A stretch of 60,000 nt of DNA from Cryptomeria japonica (Eukaryota > Streptophyta > Pinopsida > Cupressales > Cupressaceae). The notes under the pieces were generated by a model. It worked only from the letters and a program-made list of their open reading frames with translations, was not told where the DNA came from and did no database searches. The position numbers were made by a program, and so were the translations under genes. Location: contig NC_081406.1 of the NCBI RefSeq assembly GCF_030272615.1, positions 258,717,386 to 258,777,385 on the forward strand, written 5' to 3'. Position 1 is the first letter of the stretch. Each line of letters opens with the position of its first letter. Of this stretch, positions 46,858 through 56,463 are shown piece by piece.

Positions 46858-47189
46858 TCCTAATTTTGATTATTCATGGTTAGATCTAAAAAATTTGCTT
46901 CCTTAATTACATTTCCATGTTTGATCTTTTGCAAATTTTAGAGGTTAATTGCATAAAAACCCTAAATTTTCTTTTTAGTAATTGAGCTTGTGAAATGTTT
47001 AATTGTTAATGCTTGTTTCAGATCTACCCTTCTATTGCAAATTGTCAATTCATATCTGTGCTTTAATTCTAAAAATTAAGTGGTTAAGTGTCAAAACCCT
47101 AATTTTTAAAACCCTCTTGATTCAACCTTTGACCGATGATTTCACTGATCAAAACACCTCCAAATCGGCTGTAACTTTGGATTCTGCAA

Positions 47190-47295
47190 CAAAATCATAA
47201 TATCTCTCATCCCTGAAAATTTCAAAAAAAGTTGCGAGGACTATGTGCACCCCGAGCGCCATCATCCCTGACATTTTTTCCGAAATTTCGGGAGC
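47190..47295 (+). repeat. Hairpin unit, copy 1
   Basis: Shares with 47812-47918 the sequence of landmarks CATCCCTGAAAATTTC, AAAAAAGTTGCGAGGAC, TGTGCA, CGCCA, CCCTGACATTTTTT and CGAAATTTCGGGAG. Contains a perfect palindrome CCGAAATTTCGG (about 47279-47290). Confidence 0.85.
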
Positions 47296-47811
47296 TAGAT
47301 TTTACTGTATTTTTCTGCTAGAATCCAGAATCTTGGCTGATTTCATCAATTCTAACACTTTCAAAATTAAAGTCAAAGTTGGTCTAGTGATTGCTTGGGT
47401 TAAGGCTGATAATCATTCAAAAATTGTTGAAATTAAAATTCATATCAAAATTGTGTTTCTTACTGTCCTAAATCTGAAAAGTGTGTTAGCATTCATTCGA
47501 AATTTCAGTGTTGTATTCAATTTTTTGCAGTTTATGACTTTTGAAATTAAATGTTTAATTGCAACAACTTTGATTTCCGCTTTCAAAATTGAATTTTGCA
47601 TGAAATTGAGTCAACTTTTAAATTTCAAAGCTTGCATTGCTTTTAAGATTCCCTCTAAAATCAGAAAATTCAAAATTTCAGTTTCCCTCTCTTTTTCAAA
47701 ATTCAAATTTTGCATTTTTCAACAATCTTGGTAGGGTTCAATTTTGAGATTGCAACTTTAATTTGGCCTATCTACAGATCTTAAAATCACTCAATTTTTT
47801 CAGATTAGCTT

Positions 47812-47918
47812 CAAAATCATCATAACTTTCATCCCTGAAAATTTCGAAAAAAGTTGCGAGGACCGTGTGCATTCCGTTCGCCACGGTCCCTGACATTTTT
47901 TTCGAAATTTCGGGAGAT
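47812..47918 (+). repeat. Hairpin unit, copy 2
   Basis: Contains GGACCGTG (about 47859) and CACGGTCC (about 47882), a perfect 8-bp stem around a 14-base loop, followed by the shorter palindrome CGAAATTTCG. A related GGA(C/T)CGTG...CATCGTCC element lies in both LTRs (about 46443-46475 and 53078-53110). Confidence 0.85.
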
Positions 47919-48014
47919 TGTCCTGATTGTATTTAACAGCTTAAATCTAGGAGATTGGCTGATTTTATTGAAATTTGCTACCTCTAAATTCAAAATCTTC
48001 TCTCTCTTTAGTGC

Positions 48015-50353
48015 ATGAGTTTTACAACAATAAGCCCTACTTACACTATTCTCGTTAGACGAAGCCTTAGAATTAAGTCTTTCCAAGGTTTAATTACCGA
48101 GGAGATGGAACCTAATTTGAATGGCCTTTTTAACGAGGACACGGGTAATTCCTCTAATCCTCTTAATGATGAAGAAGCTCTCCATGAGGTTTCTGTCGAA
48201 CAACTTTCGAAATTGGATAACCAATTTGATGATTTTCAGCAATGGATGTCTCAAGAATACCCGGTAGTCAAGCTCTTTCCTTAATTGAGGGTCTAAAACG
48301 TATGGTTCAAAGTGATAAGAATGGAATTGATATTTTGTGTAGTATTGCACACATTGTGGATTCGAATGTGATGCCTATGAAGAGTTGTGCCGAAACCTTA
48401 GGTTATACACAACCTCTTACTCAAGTCAATCATTCTATTCCTTTGACAACTTCTATTGCTAGTATACCTACTTTTACATCAAACATAATGACTACTTCAA
48501 TACAAAACATTCCACCTATGATCACCAGTCATGGGGGCAATCCTTCTTCTTCAATCAACCCTCTCCCTTCATTCAATCCGACTTCCCCATTCATTCCTTC
48601 AATGAGTGTTCCTATTACATCACAAATGAACATGACGCAAGGGGGCAATTCATTTAACCATTCCATTCCTCCTTGTAGTTTTCCTTTTTTCCAATCATCT
48701 CCTATGACTAACTATCATAGTGTCCCGCCACCTTACTCTCAATCAATACCTTCTTTCAATAACATAATACCTCCATCACAATCTAACACGTCTAATATGA
48801 ACTCTTCGACTAAAGCGACCATTAACAATCTTGCACAAACTGTCTCTTCTTTACAGCAACAAATTGCCTCTATGAATCAATCCAAGTTTAGTGTGCCCAC
48901 ATTTGATTTTGCGAGCCCACTTTCTCTTGACATTGTTCGAGCTATCCCCCCTAAGCATGTTGAAATCCCGCAGTTGGAGCTTTATAATGGTAAGGGTGAT
49001 CCTCTAACACATGGTAAGACCTTTCAAACAATATGTACCGATTTTGCTCATGACCAAAGGTTGCTTGCAAAATTGTTTACTAGAACATTAAGTGATAAGG
49101 CTCTACAATGGTATTGCTCGTTGCCTTCCTATTCTATTACTTCTTTCGAACAACTTGCAAATGCTTTTATTCAACAATTTCAAAACAATATAAGTCCTAA
49201 AGTTACTTTAATTGATTTAATGCATTGTAAACAAGGTGTTAAAGAAAAAGTGACTGATTTCATTGGTAGATATAAGCATTTGTGTGCTCAAATTTCTTTT
49301 CCAGTACCTGACAATGATATTCAAAGAATCTTTATTTCTAATTTACAAAAATATATTAGAGAAAAACTTCTGTTTTCTGAGTTTACTTCTTTCCAACAGT
49401 TGTGTGCAACTCTTCACAATTATCAACTGACTGTGAGTCAAATGGAACAAGCAAATCCTATGGCTCCGAGTGATAAGGGTGATAGTAGTCAACAACCATT
49501 TGGGAAGTTTGAACCGAACAGAGAGTTCATTAAGTTCAATGAAAACATCACCAACAACAATGTGAATGCAGCATCAGGTGTGCCTCCTATTTCTAAGTTT
49601 TTCAAGAAAGAAAGAAAGTTTACTCCTTTGAATGAATCATTGCATAGTATTATGAATAAGTTATTGGAACAAAATGTGCTCACTCTTCCTCCTATAAAGC
49701 AAATAGATCCTGCAAAGATTAATTCACCCTATTTTGATAACAAATCTTTTTATCAATTTCATCATCAACCTGGGCATGATACTGAAAAATGTTTTGCTTT
49801 AAAGGGTAAAATTCAAGATTTGATTGATAATAATACTATCTCTGTTTCAAGTGTGAATGATAAAGGCAAAACATCTATAGCTCCTCCTAACCAAAATCTT
49901 AAGATTTTTACTAATCCATTACCTGCTCATACCTCTAATGTGATTGAGACTAATGATTCCTCTTTCTCACCTGATGGTCTTGTGTCTATGACTCCGAATG
50001 TGATTAACTTTGTAGAGCAGCAGAAAATCCCTAAAGAACCTTCCATCACATTTGATTCCAGTGAAACTATCAGGGCACCTGATGGTCCTTTATATATAGT
50101 TGCAAAAGTCAAAAATACACCTTGCCATGGAGTGCTTATTGATCCTTCTTGCATGGTTAATATCATTACTGAAGAATTTCTTTTTACTTTGCAATTGAAT
50201 CAAGTGATCTATGACAAAACAAATGTGGTTGTGAAATTATTTGATGCATTTTCTTCTCCTGCAATTGGTTCTATTACATTACCTATTGAGGTTCATAACA
50301 AATCCCTTGATGTGAGTTTTGCTATATTCCATCGTCCGAACAATTTCGTGTGA
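48015..50353 (+). pseudogene. Gag-protease of the non-autonomous gypsy
   Basis: An N-terminal segment (48015-48283) changes frame near 48245 into a 703-codon frame. Residues 30-200 are Ser/Pro/Asn-rich. The Gag core is at about 48960-49440: LELYNGKGDPLTHGKTF, RTLSDKALQWYCSLPS, FEQLANAFIQQFQNN, IGRYKHLCAQISFPV, IFISNLQKYIREKLL. A knuckle-like FYQFHHQPGHDTEKCFALK (about 49750-49805) has lost its first Cys pair (Gln/Phe). Protease-like segment: HGVLIDPSCMVNIITEEF (about 50128-50182) matches the VLID-GSS-VNIIT block of relatives, but the catalytic loop reads D-P-S, so it should be inactive. A one-base frameshift at about 50348 separates it from the next ORF, whose first residues (KLGYPWLSSM) complete the protease fold. 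Confidence 0.88.
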
Positions 50354-51441
50354 AGCTAGGCTATCCTTGGCTATCTTCCATGAAAGCTATTGCTTCTCCT
50401 ATTCACAAGTGTTTGAAATTTCCCCATAATGGTGAAGTTGTTATTGTCAATCATAGTCTCTTTAAACCAGCTGAAAGAACTTCTAGCATTCCTATTGATT
50501 ATTTTTGGCCTAAACAACTTCAATCTCTTCCACCGCGAAGTGATCATCTTTTCAAATCTTATCAAAAGAGGAAAAAAGATATGATCCTATCTCTAAGTGA
50601 ACCTAGAACACCCAAACTTGATATTCCTATCGTTCTTGAGAAGGAAGTTCTTCCTTTGAAAGATAAAACTAATGTCTTTCCTCAAGAAGATTCCCAACCC
50701 ATCCCTATGGATGTGACTATGTCTATGACTAATGAACTTTCTAAAGGTAGACCTATACCTCCTCGTCATGATGGACTTGGTCTCCTTCCTAAACCAAATA
50801 TTCCTCCTTTATATGGAGCTGTTCCTCCTCCTTCCTCTTATAGAGAGAAGGGACCTTCCTCTTCTCCTATTATTCAACCTAAGAGACCACAACCTAAACA
50901 CCCAAGTGATAAGGATGAGAACATTCCTCCTCCTCAATCTTCTCAACTTCCTACTAAGACTAGACGAAATCGTTCTGTGCATGAACGCTGATGAAAGCAT
51001 CGTCTTAGAGCTCATGCAGCTGCTTCTGAAACTTTACAATCCCCAAAGACACCTTCAGCTAGTATTATTCCATTTTCTCCTCAGTCGAAAATTGAGCCAA
51101 AATCTCCTAAACATAAGATGCATGATGGTTTTGATCCTGTGCGAGTTAAAGATCCTATTTTTATAGATCTTGATGATGATATAGATGAAAATGTTACTCT
51201 TCTTGCTTCTGATAGTGAATATGAATATGTTGATGTTGATAACCATTTATCTAACAAATTTTCTAAAGCTCTTATCCTAGCTCCTAGACAAGAACAACGT
51301 GGCTCGGAACATGAACATAGCCCTTGTTTGGATCTTGTGATAGCTCCATCTGTTGTGTTGGATGTTCCTCCTCTAGCGTGTTTCCTGCCTTCCCGAAATA
51401 TTGATCAGCAAGATCGGGGGGTGGATGACGTGCTAGACTAG
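50350..51441 (+). pseudogene. Pro-rich and acidic extension ORF of the non-autonomous gypsy
   Basis: Same frame from 50350 to 51441, broken by two adjacent TGA codons at 50989-50994. It opens with the last protease block (GYPWLSSMKAIASPIH, KFPHNGEVV), continues Lys/Pro-rich (RPIPPRHDGLGLLPKP, IPPLYGAVPPPSSY; compare the GLG text of the G-patch/linker region of autonomous Tat copies), then a Ser/Pro segment and an acidic tail (PIFIDLDDDIDENV, DSEYEYVDVD). It replaces the RT-integrase part. Function unknown. Ends with a TAG at 51439-51441. Confidence 0.65.
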
Positions 51442-52194
51442 TTCATTAGCATAGCAGACTCTCTCCTCCTCTCTTGATCTCTTTTGTTACTTCTTCTATG
51501 TGTTATTCTCATTCTTCTATTTGTTGTCCTTAGTGCTGTCTACCTGAGGACGATGCAAAGCATTGAGATCTCTTTTGGTCTCTCTCATGTTGACTCAAAA
51601 GACACATGTGTTCCCTTCTTCTAGGTGACCTTCCTTGATTGGGGAATGAAGAACAATTATGCATACATACTTATGATATACATGAATTATCATACAACAT
51701 ACTGACCCCAAGGAAAGCGAAGTCACCTCGTGCTTTGTGTTTTGTGTCTATTATCCTTGGGTTTATCTCGCACTTGGGGGCTAAATCTTTGTGATAACGT
51801 GCTCCTTTACCTTCTCATTTCTTATGTGTATCACTACCTTAAAGAAATCACCCCCGATGAGGCGTGTGCGATCACTTTAACGTAGGGGGGCATACACTCC
51901 GTTCATATCTCTTCAAGATACTTGAAAATTTCTTGGCGAACTTAGCTTTGCCTTGAAAATTTTTGGTATTTTTCTTGCATGACTCATAGTGAGGGAACCT
52001 TACTACTGATAGTCATGGTTCTCCTTCGTGATCTTCCCTTTTACTTTGTCAATCAAAGTCGTAAGATCCTTAGTCCACTGGGGGCTCGATGTATCTTGCC
52101 TCCTTGACATGGTGAAAGTCTTTCAATGTTGTTTCCTTGTACTTTACCGGAAGTATGGGCGTACGCTTATACTCCCACTAAAGTGGGGGCTAAA
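51442..52194 (+). other. 3' region with several purine-tract-like motifs
   Basis: No coding frame. TGGGGGCTAAAT-like motifs occur at about 51774-51787 (CTTGGGGGCTAAATC), 52077-52090 (CACTGGGGGCTCGATG) and 52180-52195 (AAAGTGGGGGCTAAATG); the last abuts the LTR and is the expected polypurine tract. A further G-run is at about 51884. Confidence 0.75.
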
Positions 52195-53469
52195 TGTAGC
52201 ATCCTAAAATTGGGACACTTTCAATTTTGACTGCATTTGGGTCTTCACGATGGCGGCACAATGTTGAACCTAAATGGAGACCCCGAAACTTGTTTACGAC
52301 ACCAAAAACTGCATCTTTTTGCACCTTGGCCTGATCCTCCTTGCACCTTGTTGTCCCGGGAGGTGGGACCATGGCACCTAGTGCCCTGGTCCTTTGGGAC
52401 CATGGCGCCTAGCACCTTGGTCCCTCAGGACCATGGCGCCCAGCGCCCTGGTCCCTGGCCCTATTTTGGGCCTGGTCTCTTGTTGGGCATCGGGTCTTCA
52501 AGTTTGCAATTTGGAAAATAATGCTCCTGGGTCGGCCTAAGTTTGGAAAAATCAGTCTCCTAACCCTAATTGACAAGTATATAAACTACGTTTCCCCTCC
52601 CATTTGAGGAGGCAAGAAAAAAGAAAAAAAACATATGTGTGCAAGAGGCGGAAGCGATAGGCAAACATTCAAACATTCAAACATTCAAGCATTCAAGCAT
52701 TCCTTCAAGCAATTGAGCATTCTAGGTCTCCATTCAAGGCTAGGTGTTGCATTCAAGGCAAGGATTCAACCATTGAAGAGGAGATCACCTACAACATACA
52801 ACATACAACATCGTTACACCTTCGCATGTAAGAATACAAACATTCTTACAACAAGGTATCAATACTTGATTACATTACAAACATTTACATTTACAGCATT
52901 CTCATTTCTTGGTTAATTCCAAAACTGGGGTTTGACCTGAAGGAAAACCCCTAATCCCTAACCCCCCAATCGTCCTCTCTTTTCTATGTGTAGGTTGCAG
53001 GTACGTGGCTGTAATTGAAGATCTGGAATCCTTGTGCAGAGACGAACAGATCCCCCTTCGTTTCGCGGATTTTTCGGAGGACCGTGTGCACTCCGGGCAC
53101 CATCGTCCCATCAAATTTCACTCAAACTTGTAGGACAACATCATCTCGACATTTTACTACTAATTTCAGGTCCGTAGCTTCATCCCGTGTCCCTATCTCT
53201 GTCTACAAGCGAATCTTTCTTACTTTTTACATACATTCCTAGTTCGATCTTTCTATCTACATTCTTTACAAAAGAGGGTATCCTTGATGTCTGAACCCTT
53301 GAAACTCATTTAGAATTCAGTCTTGAATTGTGTGGGATTGGATCTTGTGGGTTTCAACCCCTCTTTTGAATGTAAAGTCTCTCCTAAGTGAAAACCGTCA
53401 ATCCTAGTGACCTCCTTTCTCTCTCCTTGGAGTGGGGGGAACACCTAGGGTTCGATTTTCTGCTTTACA
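52195..53469 (+). repeat. 3' LTR of the non-autonomous gypsy, with expanded minisatellite
   Basis: 1275 bp, TGTAGCATCC start, TTTACA end, TATATAAA at 52578-52585. About 62 bp longer than the 5' LTR because a ~31-bp GGGACCATGGCGCC...CTGGTCC unit is present in three copies (about 52362-52455) rather than one. Confidence 0.95.
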
Positions 53470-53477
53470 TTATCTCT

Positions 53478-55412
53478 TCATGGAGGCCCCATCAAACCCC
53501 CACTAACTCCTGCACCCCCTGACCTATCTCTCTGTAGAGGACCCATCACACCCCCATTGCTCTGCATCCTCTGGGATCGTTCTGATCTGGCCTGTCGCAT
53601 CTGTGAATAACTCAGTGCTTGCTGACTGGATGGTACCACCTGCTCATATAAGCCCCACCAATAATCAACCTCTCCACCTGCTCTCCCTACCTCCCTCGCT
53701 AATGCCTCCATAGATGGCCCCTGTCCCTGTACTCCCTCCAAAACCTTCACTCTCTCCTGCAACTGGACCACCCTATCAATAGCCTGATCTCTCTCCCGTA
53801 GCACTACAGTCAACTCTGACTCTCGTGCAAATAGCTGCACATCTCTCGCTGCAACCTCTACCTCCAGATCCTCCAACTGTGTCTTAGCTGCTGTCAGTCG
53901 AGTATGCAAATGAGCTAGCATATGCTCTCGAGGATCACCACCCCCTGTCACTCCCTCCCCTGTCTCCATAGGTGCCTCTCAAGTAGCTCCCTCCCCTCTG
54001 TCCATCAATATCTCCCTCTCCATACCACGACCACCTAATCTGACTCCTCCCAACACCAACGGCCCCTGTGATATCCGTAGTGGCAATCCGCCTCTCCCTC
54101 TCCGCTAGACCCGACCACCTAAGCCACCTAAACCACCACCTCCACCATCTCCTCCTCCACCCCCACCATCTCCTCTCCCTCCTCCACTTGCTATTGGTCC
54201 TCGACCTCCTCCCCTCCTCCGTCTCCATCCCCTCTCATCCTCAAAAGTAGGAACTGGCTCTGCTGGATCAGATATCCGTAGAATCGGATGAGCTGCCATA
54301 TACTGTGTATACTCATCTGACACCCTAGCATCCACCACCCTCAGCCATATATCCCATGGCCTTACCTAAAGCATGCAAAACTCCGCCAATGCCTGATCAT
54401 ATGGAAGCATTGGCTCCCATGCATACCTCTCTCATACCACTCTCGCATACTCTCCTGATCCTCTCAGTAGTCCCTGTTGCCGTCCAAACTGCCTCAGAAC
54501 CCTACCCGACACCTGTCTCTCTACGTGATAAGATGTCCTCCCAATGAGGAATCGGGTCATGAAAACATACGGTAGTGCCTCTGCATCATCCCCCCATGAC
54601 TCACACTCCAGATAAGGTCTCTAGATCATGACATCCAGATCATCCAATGTCTACCGCCACCACTCTAACTTCCTCAGTTGGGGTTGACTCATCATACCAC
54701 TGTACATAAACATATAGGGCTGGTCGACTGCCCAGAATCTCAAACTCACTGGTCGGGTCACTGGTAAGTGCTCCCATGCCCAAATGTGTAGCAGCATCAC
54801 TTCCACTGCTAATGAGCCCCTCCCACGGTATACCACCTCATGCAGCTCCTAATATAAGTGCGTAAGAATGCACGGTCTCCAAGCAAATCTAATCCCCTCC
54901 GTCATCATCTGCTCTATAACCTATCTCCATCCAACGACTAGACCATGCAAGCGCCTATCAGGACACAGTAGTCCTCCCACAATGCCTGCCAAAACTGCTG
55001 GTAGAGGCTTGTATAATGCAATGATATCCTCCCAGGCAATCGAACCATCATCAATAAACATGTCCTCATCAAAGACTCGCTGAACTGCTACAGTCCCCCA
55101 TGCTCTATCATAGGTGACTAGCTCACCCCGAATGGGAATATGAAGGATACACCACACATCCTCCAAAGTCACTATCATCTCCCCCTATGCAAGGTGAAAT
55201 GTGCACATCTCACTGTGTCAGCGCTCTGCTAAAGTTGTAATCAATCCATGATTCATCCGAATCACGGGCATATGCATCACATCATATAACCCAGTCGCTA
55301 CAATGCAATCGATCTCGGCCTCTGTCAGCTGATCTCGCAACCCTTGTGTCGCTGGATGTCTCTCGCATAATTGTAACACGCGTAGATCCTCCTGCACATG
55401 GGCATCAATCAA
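53478..55412 (-). pseudogene. Antisense ORF with plant mobile domain (PMD) in the Tat 3' region
   Basis: One minus-strand frame from 55412 down to 53478, interrupted only by in-frame stops. N-terminal part: VIRMNHGLITTLAER, then CTFHLA-stop-GEMIVTLEDVW, ILHIPIRGELVTYDRAWG (about 55270-55100). This is the signature of the 'aminotransferase-like plant mobile domain' (relatives read ...ALIT.LVERW.PETHTFHLP.GEMT.TL.DV). Further on: LPAVLAGIVGGLLCPD, EVMLLHIWAWEHLPV, RTSYHVERQVSGRVLRQFG. Then a Gly/Arg-rich region (54250-54100) and a coiled coil (LHTRLTAAKTQLEDLEVEV, about 53905-53750). PMD proteins are nuclear; plant PMD proteins act in transcription and TE silencing, and PMD ORFs are known inside some retroelements. 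Several stops lie where W is expected. The tail continues at 45621. Confidence 0.85.
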
Positions 55413-55670
55413 TCATCATCAGTTGTTTTATTTTCAAACTTTCTTAAATTTAAACCTAAGACTATCAACAGATACTTTGATCAAGTATCTTCGGGTCTCA
55501 ACAGGTAAGCAATCATGGCACACCTAGACTTCAACAGGCATTTATCCTAATGATCTAAGTCTCATTAAGCTGCTTTGGTTCAAAAAAACTCCCACTTCAC
55601 ATCCCTATCCATCCATCCTTGGCATCGGGAGATTTCTTCACACAAATTGAGGCATCTATTATCTTGCAAA
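55413..55670 (-). other. Leader-side sequence of the antisense ORF
   Basis: No gene recognised on either strand. It lies between the antisense ORF start and the motif array; a true start codon upstream of 55412 cannot be excluded. Confidence 0.5.
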
Positions 55671-55880
55671 CAAAAGCGCTATTTTGCAAACAAAAGCGCT
55701 ACTTCTCTACAATAGTGCTAAAACTACAAACACGCTACAAAAGCTATCCAATAGCACCGATTAAAGACAAAAGCGCTCAATTGACCCCTCAATAGCGCTA
55801 AACAAACAATAGCGCCTAAACAAGCCTACAATAGTGCTCAAACAACACCACAATAGCACCATTGCGACACAATAGCGCTA
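55671..55880 (-). repeat. Inverted array of the AGCGCTATTG motif
   Basis: On the plus strand CAAWAGYRCY recurs about ten to twelve times in 210 bp (for example 55671, 55691, 55709, 55769, 55790, 55807, 55829, 55851, 55870), the reverse complement of the motif at 32951-33200. It lies 260-470 bp upstream of the antisense ORF on the minus strand. Confidence 0.88.
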
Positions 55881-56463
55881 GTTAATTGGACAATAGTTTT
55901 GGTCCTCTTGTCCTGACTCAACTTGGACTCAGCAAAAAACGTATCAAAAATGCATGAAATCCAAAATTTTAAATTTGCGTACTGCTGGTCCGTAGTTGTC
56001 TGGCCGTTGGAATTGACAAAATCGCTTGAAACGGTGCTCTGTAGTAGGTATCGACATCCTGACTGCTGCTCGCTCCTCTCAAAAGTCACTATTAGAGCTC
56101 TGGTTTCACACTGGTCGCGGTAACAAATGATCCTATCTACACCCCTTTCTCCCCATTTAAACCCTTCGCAGTCACCCTAACTTTCCCCCGCTCACCACCG
56201 TGGTCCCCGTAAACTTCTCGAGCCTCCCATTTCTCCATTTTACCCCCGATTTCTTCTATTTTCTTGCTAACTTCTTCTCTTCTACCACCCTACCAAATTT
56301 CATTCCTTTTCGAGAGATCGCCCGATTTTTCGAAAATTTTTTGACCCATCTCTTGAGGGGGCATACCACCCATTAAATTTACATTTTATGGGGCATCTCT
56401 TCACACCTATTTTTCTTTCTTTGAAATGACGCGATAAACCACACTGTCTCAAAGAGGGGCAAA
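55881..56463 (+). other. End of the Tat internal region and polypurine tract
   Basis: CT-rich sequence without a gene. AAAGAGGGGCAAA at 56451-56463 directly before the 3' LTR is the polypurine tract. A GAGGGGGCATACC motif at about 56355 resembles a second G-tract. Confidence 0.7.

Larger units (their letters stand above)
46858..48014 (+). other. Leader of the non-autonomous gypsy
   Basis: AT-rich leader of about 1.15 kb. It contains two copies of a ~107-bp hairpin unit (separate entries). A long open frame (47243-47734) has Ile/Phe/Lys/Ser-rich composition without domain landmarks; I regard it as non-coding. Confidence 0.6.
45622..53469 (+). mobile_element. Non-autonomous Tat-like gypsy element (Gag-PR only)
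   Basis: LTRs 45622-46834 and 52195-53469. Flanks CTATC (45617-45621) and TTATC (53470-53474) form a TSD with one mismatch. PBS and purine tract are close to those of the surrounding Tat element, and Gag and protease are related to it, but there is no RT, RNase H or integrase. The last third of the interior codes a Pro-rich and acidic protein. This suggests a derivative dependent on an autonomous Tat family for reverse transcription and integration. It interrupts the antisense ORF of its host element. Confidence 0.9.

Noticed and set aside
47243-47734. A 163-codon open frame in the leader of the non-autonomous gypsy
   Set aside because: Composition (I, F, K, S) follows the AT-rich leader, and the frame spans one of the repeated hairpin units; no protein-like motifs.
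53935-54250. Trp/Arg-rich or Leu/His/Pro-rich open frames on both strands
   Set aside because: Other-frame readings of the Gly-rich region of the antisense PMD ORF; low-complexity GC-rich DNA.
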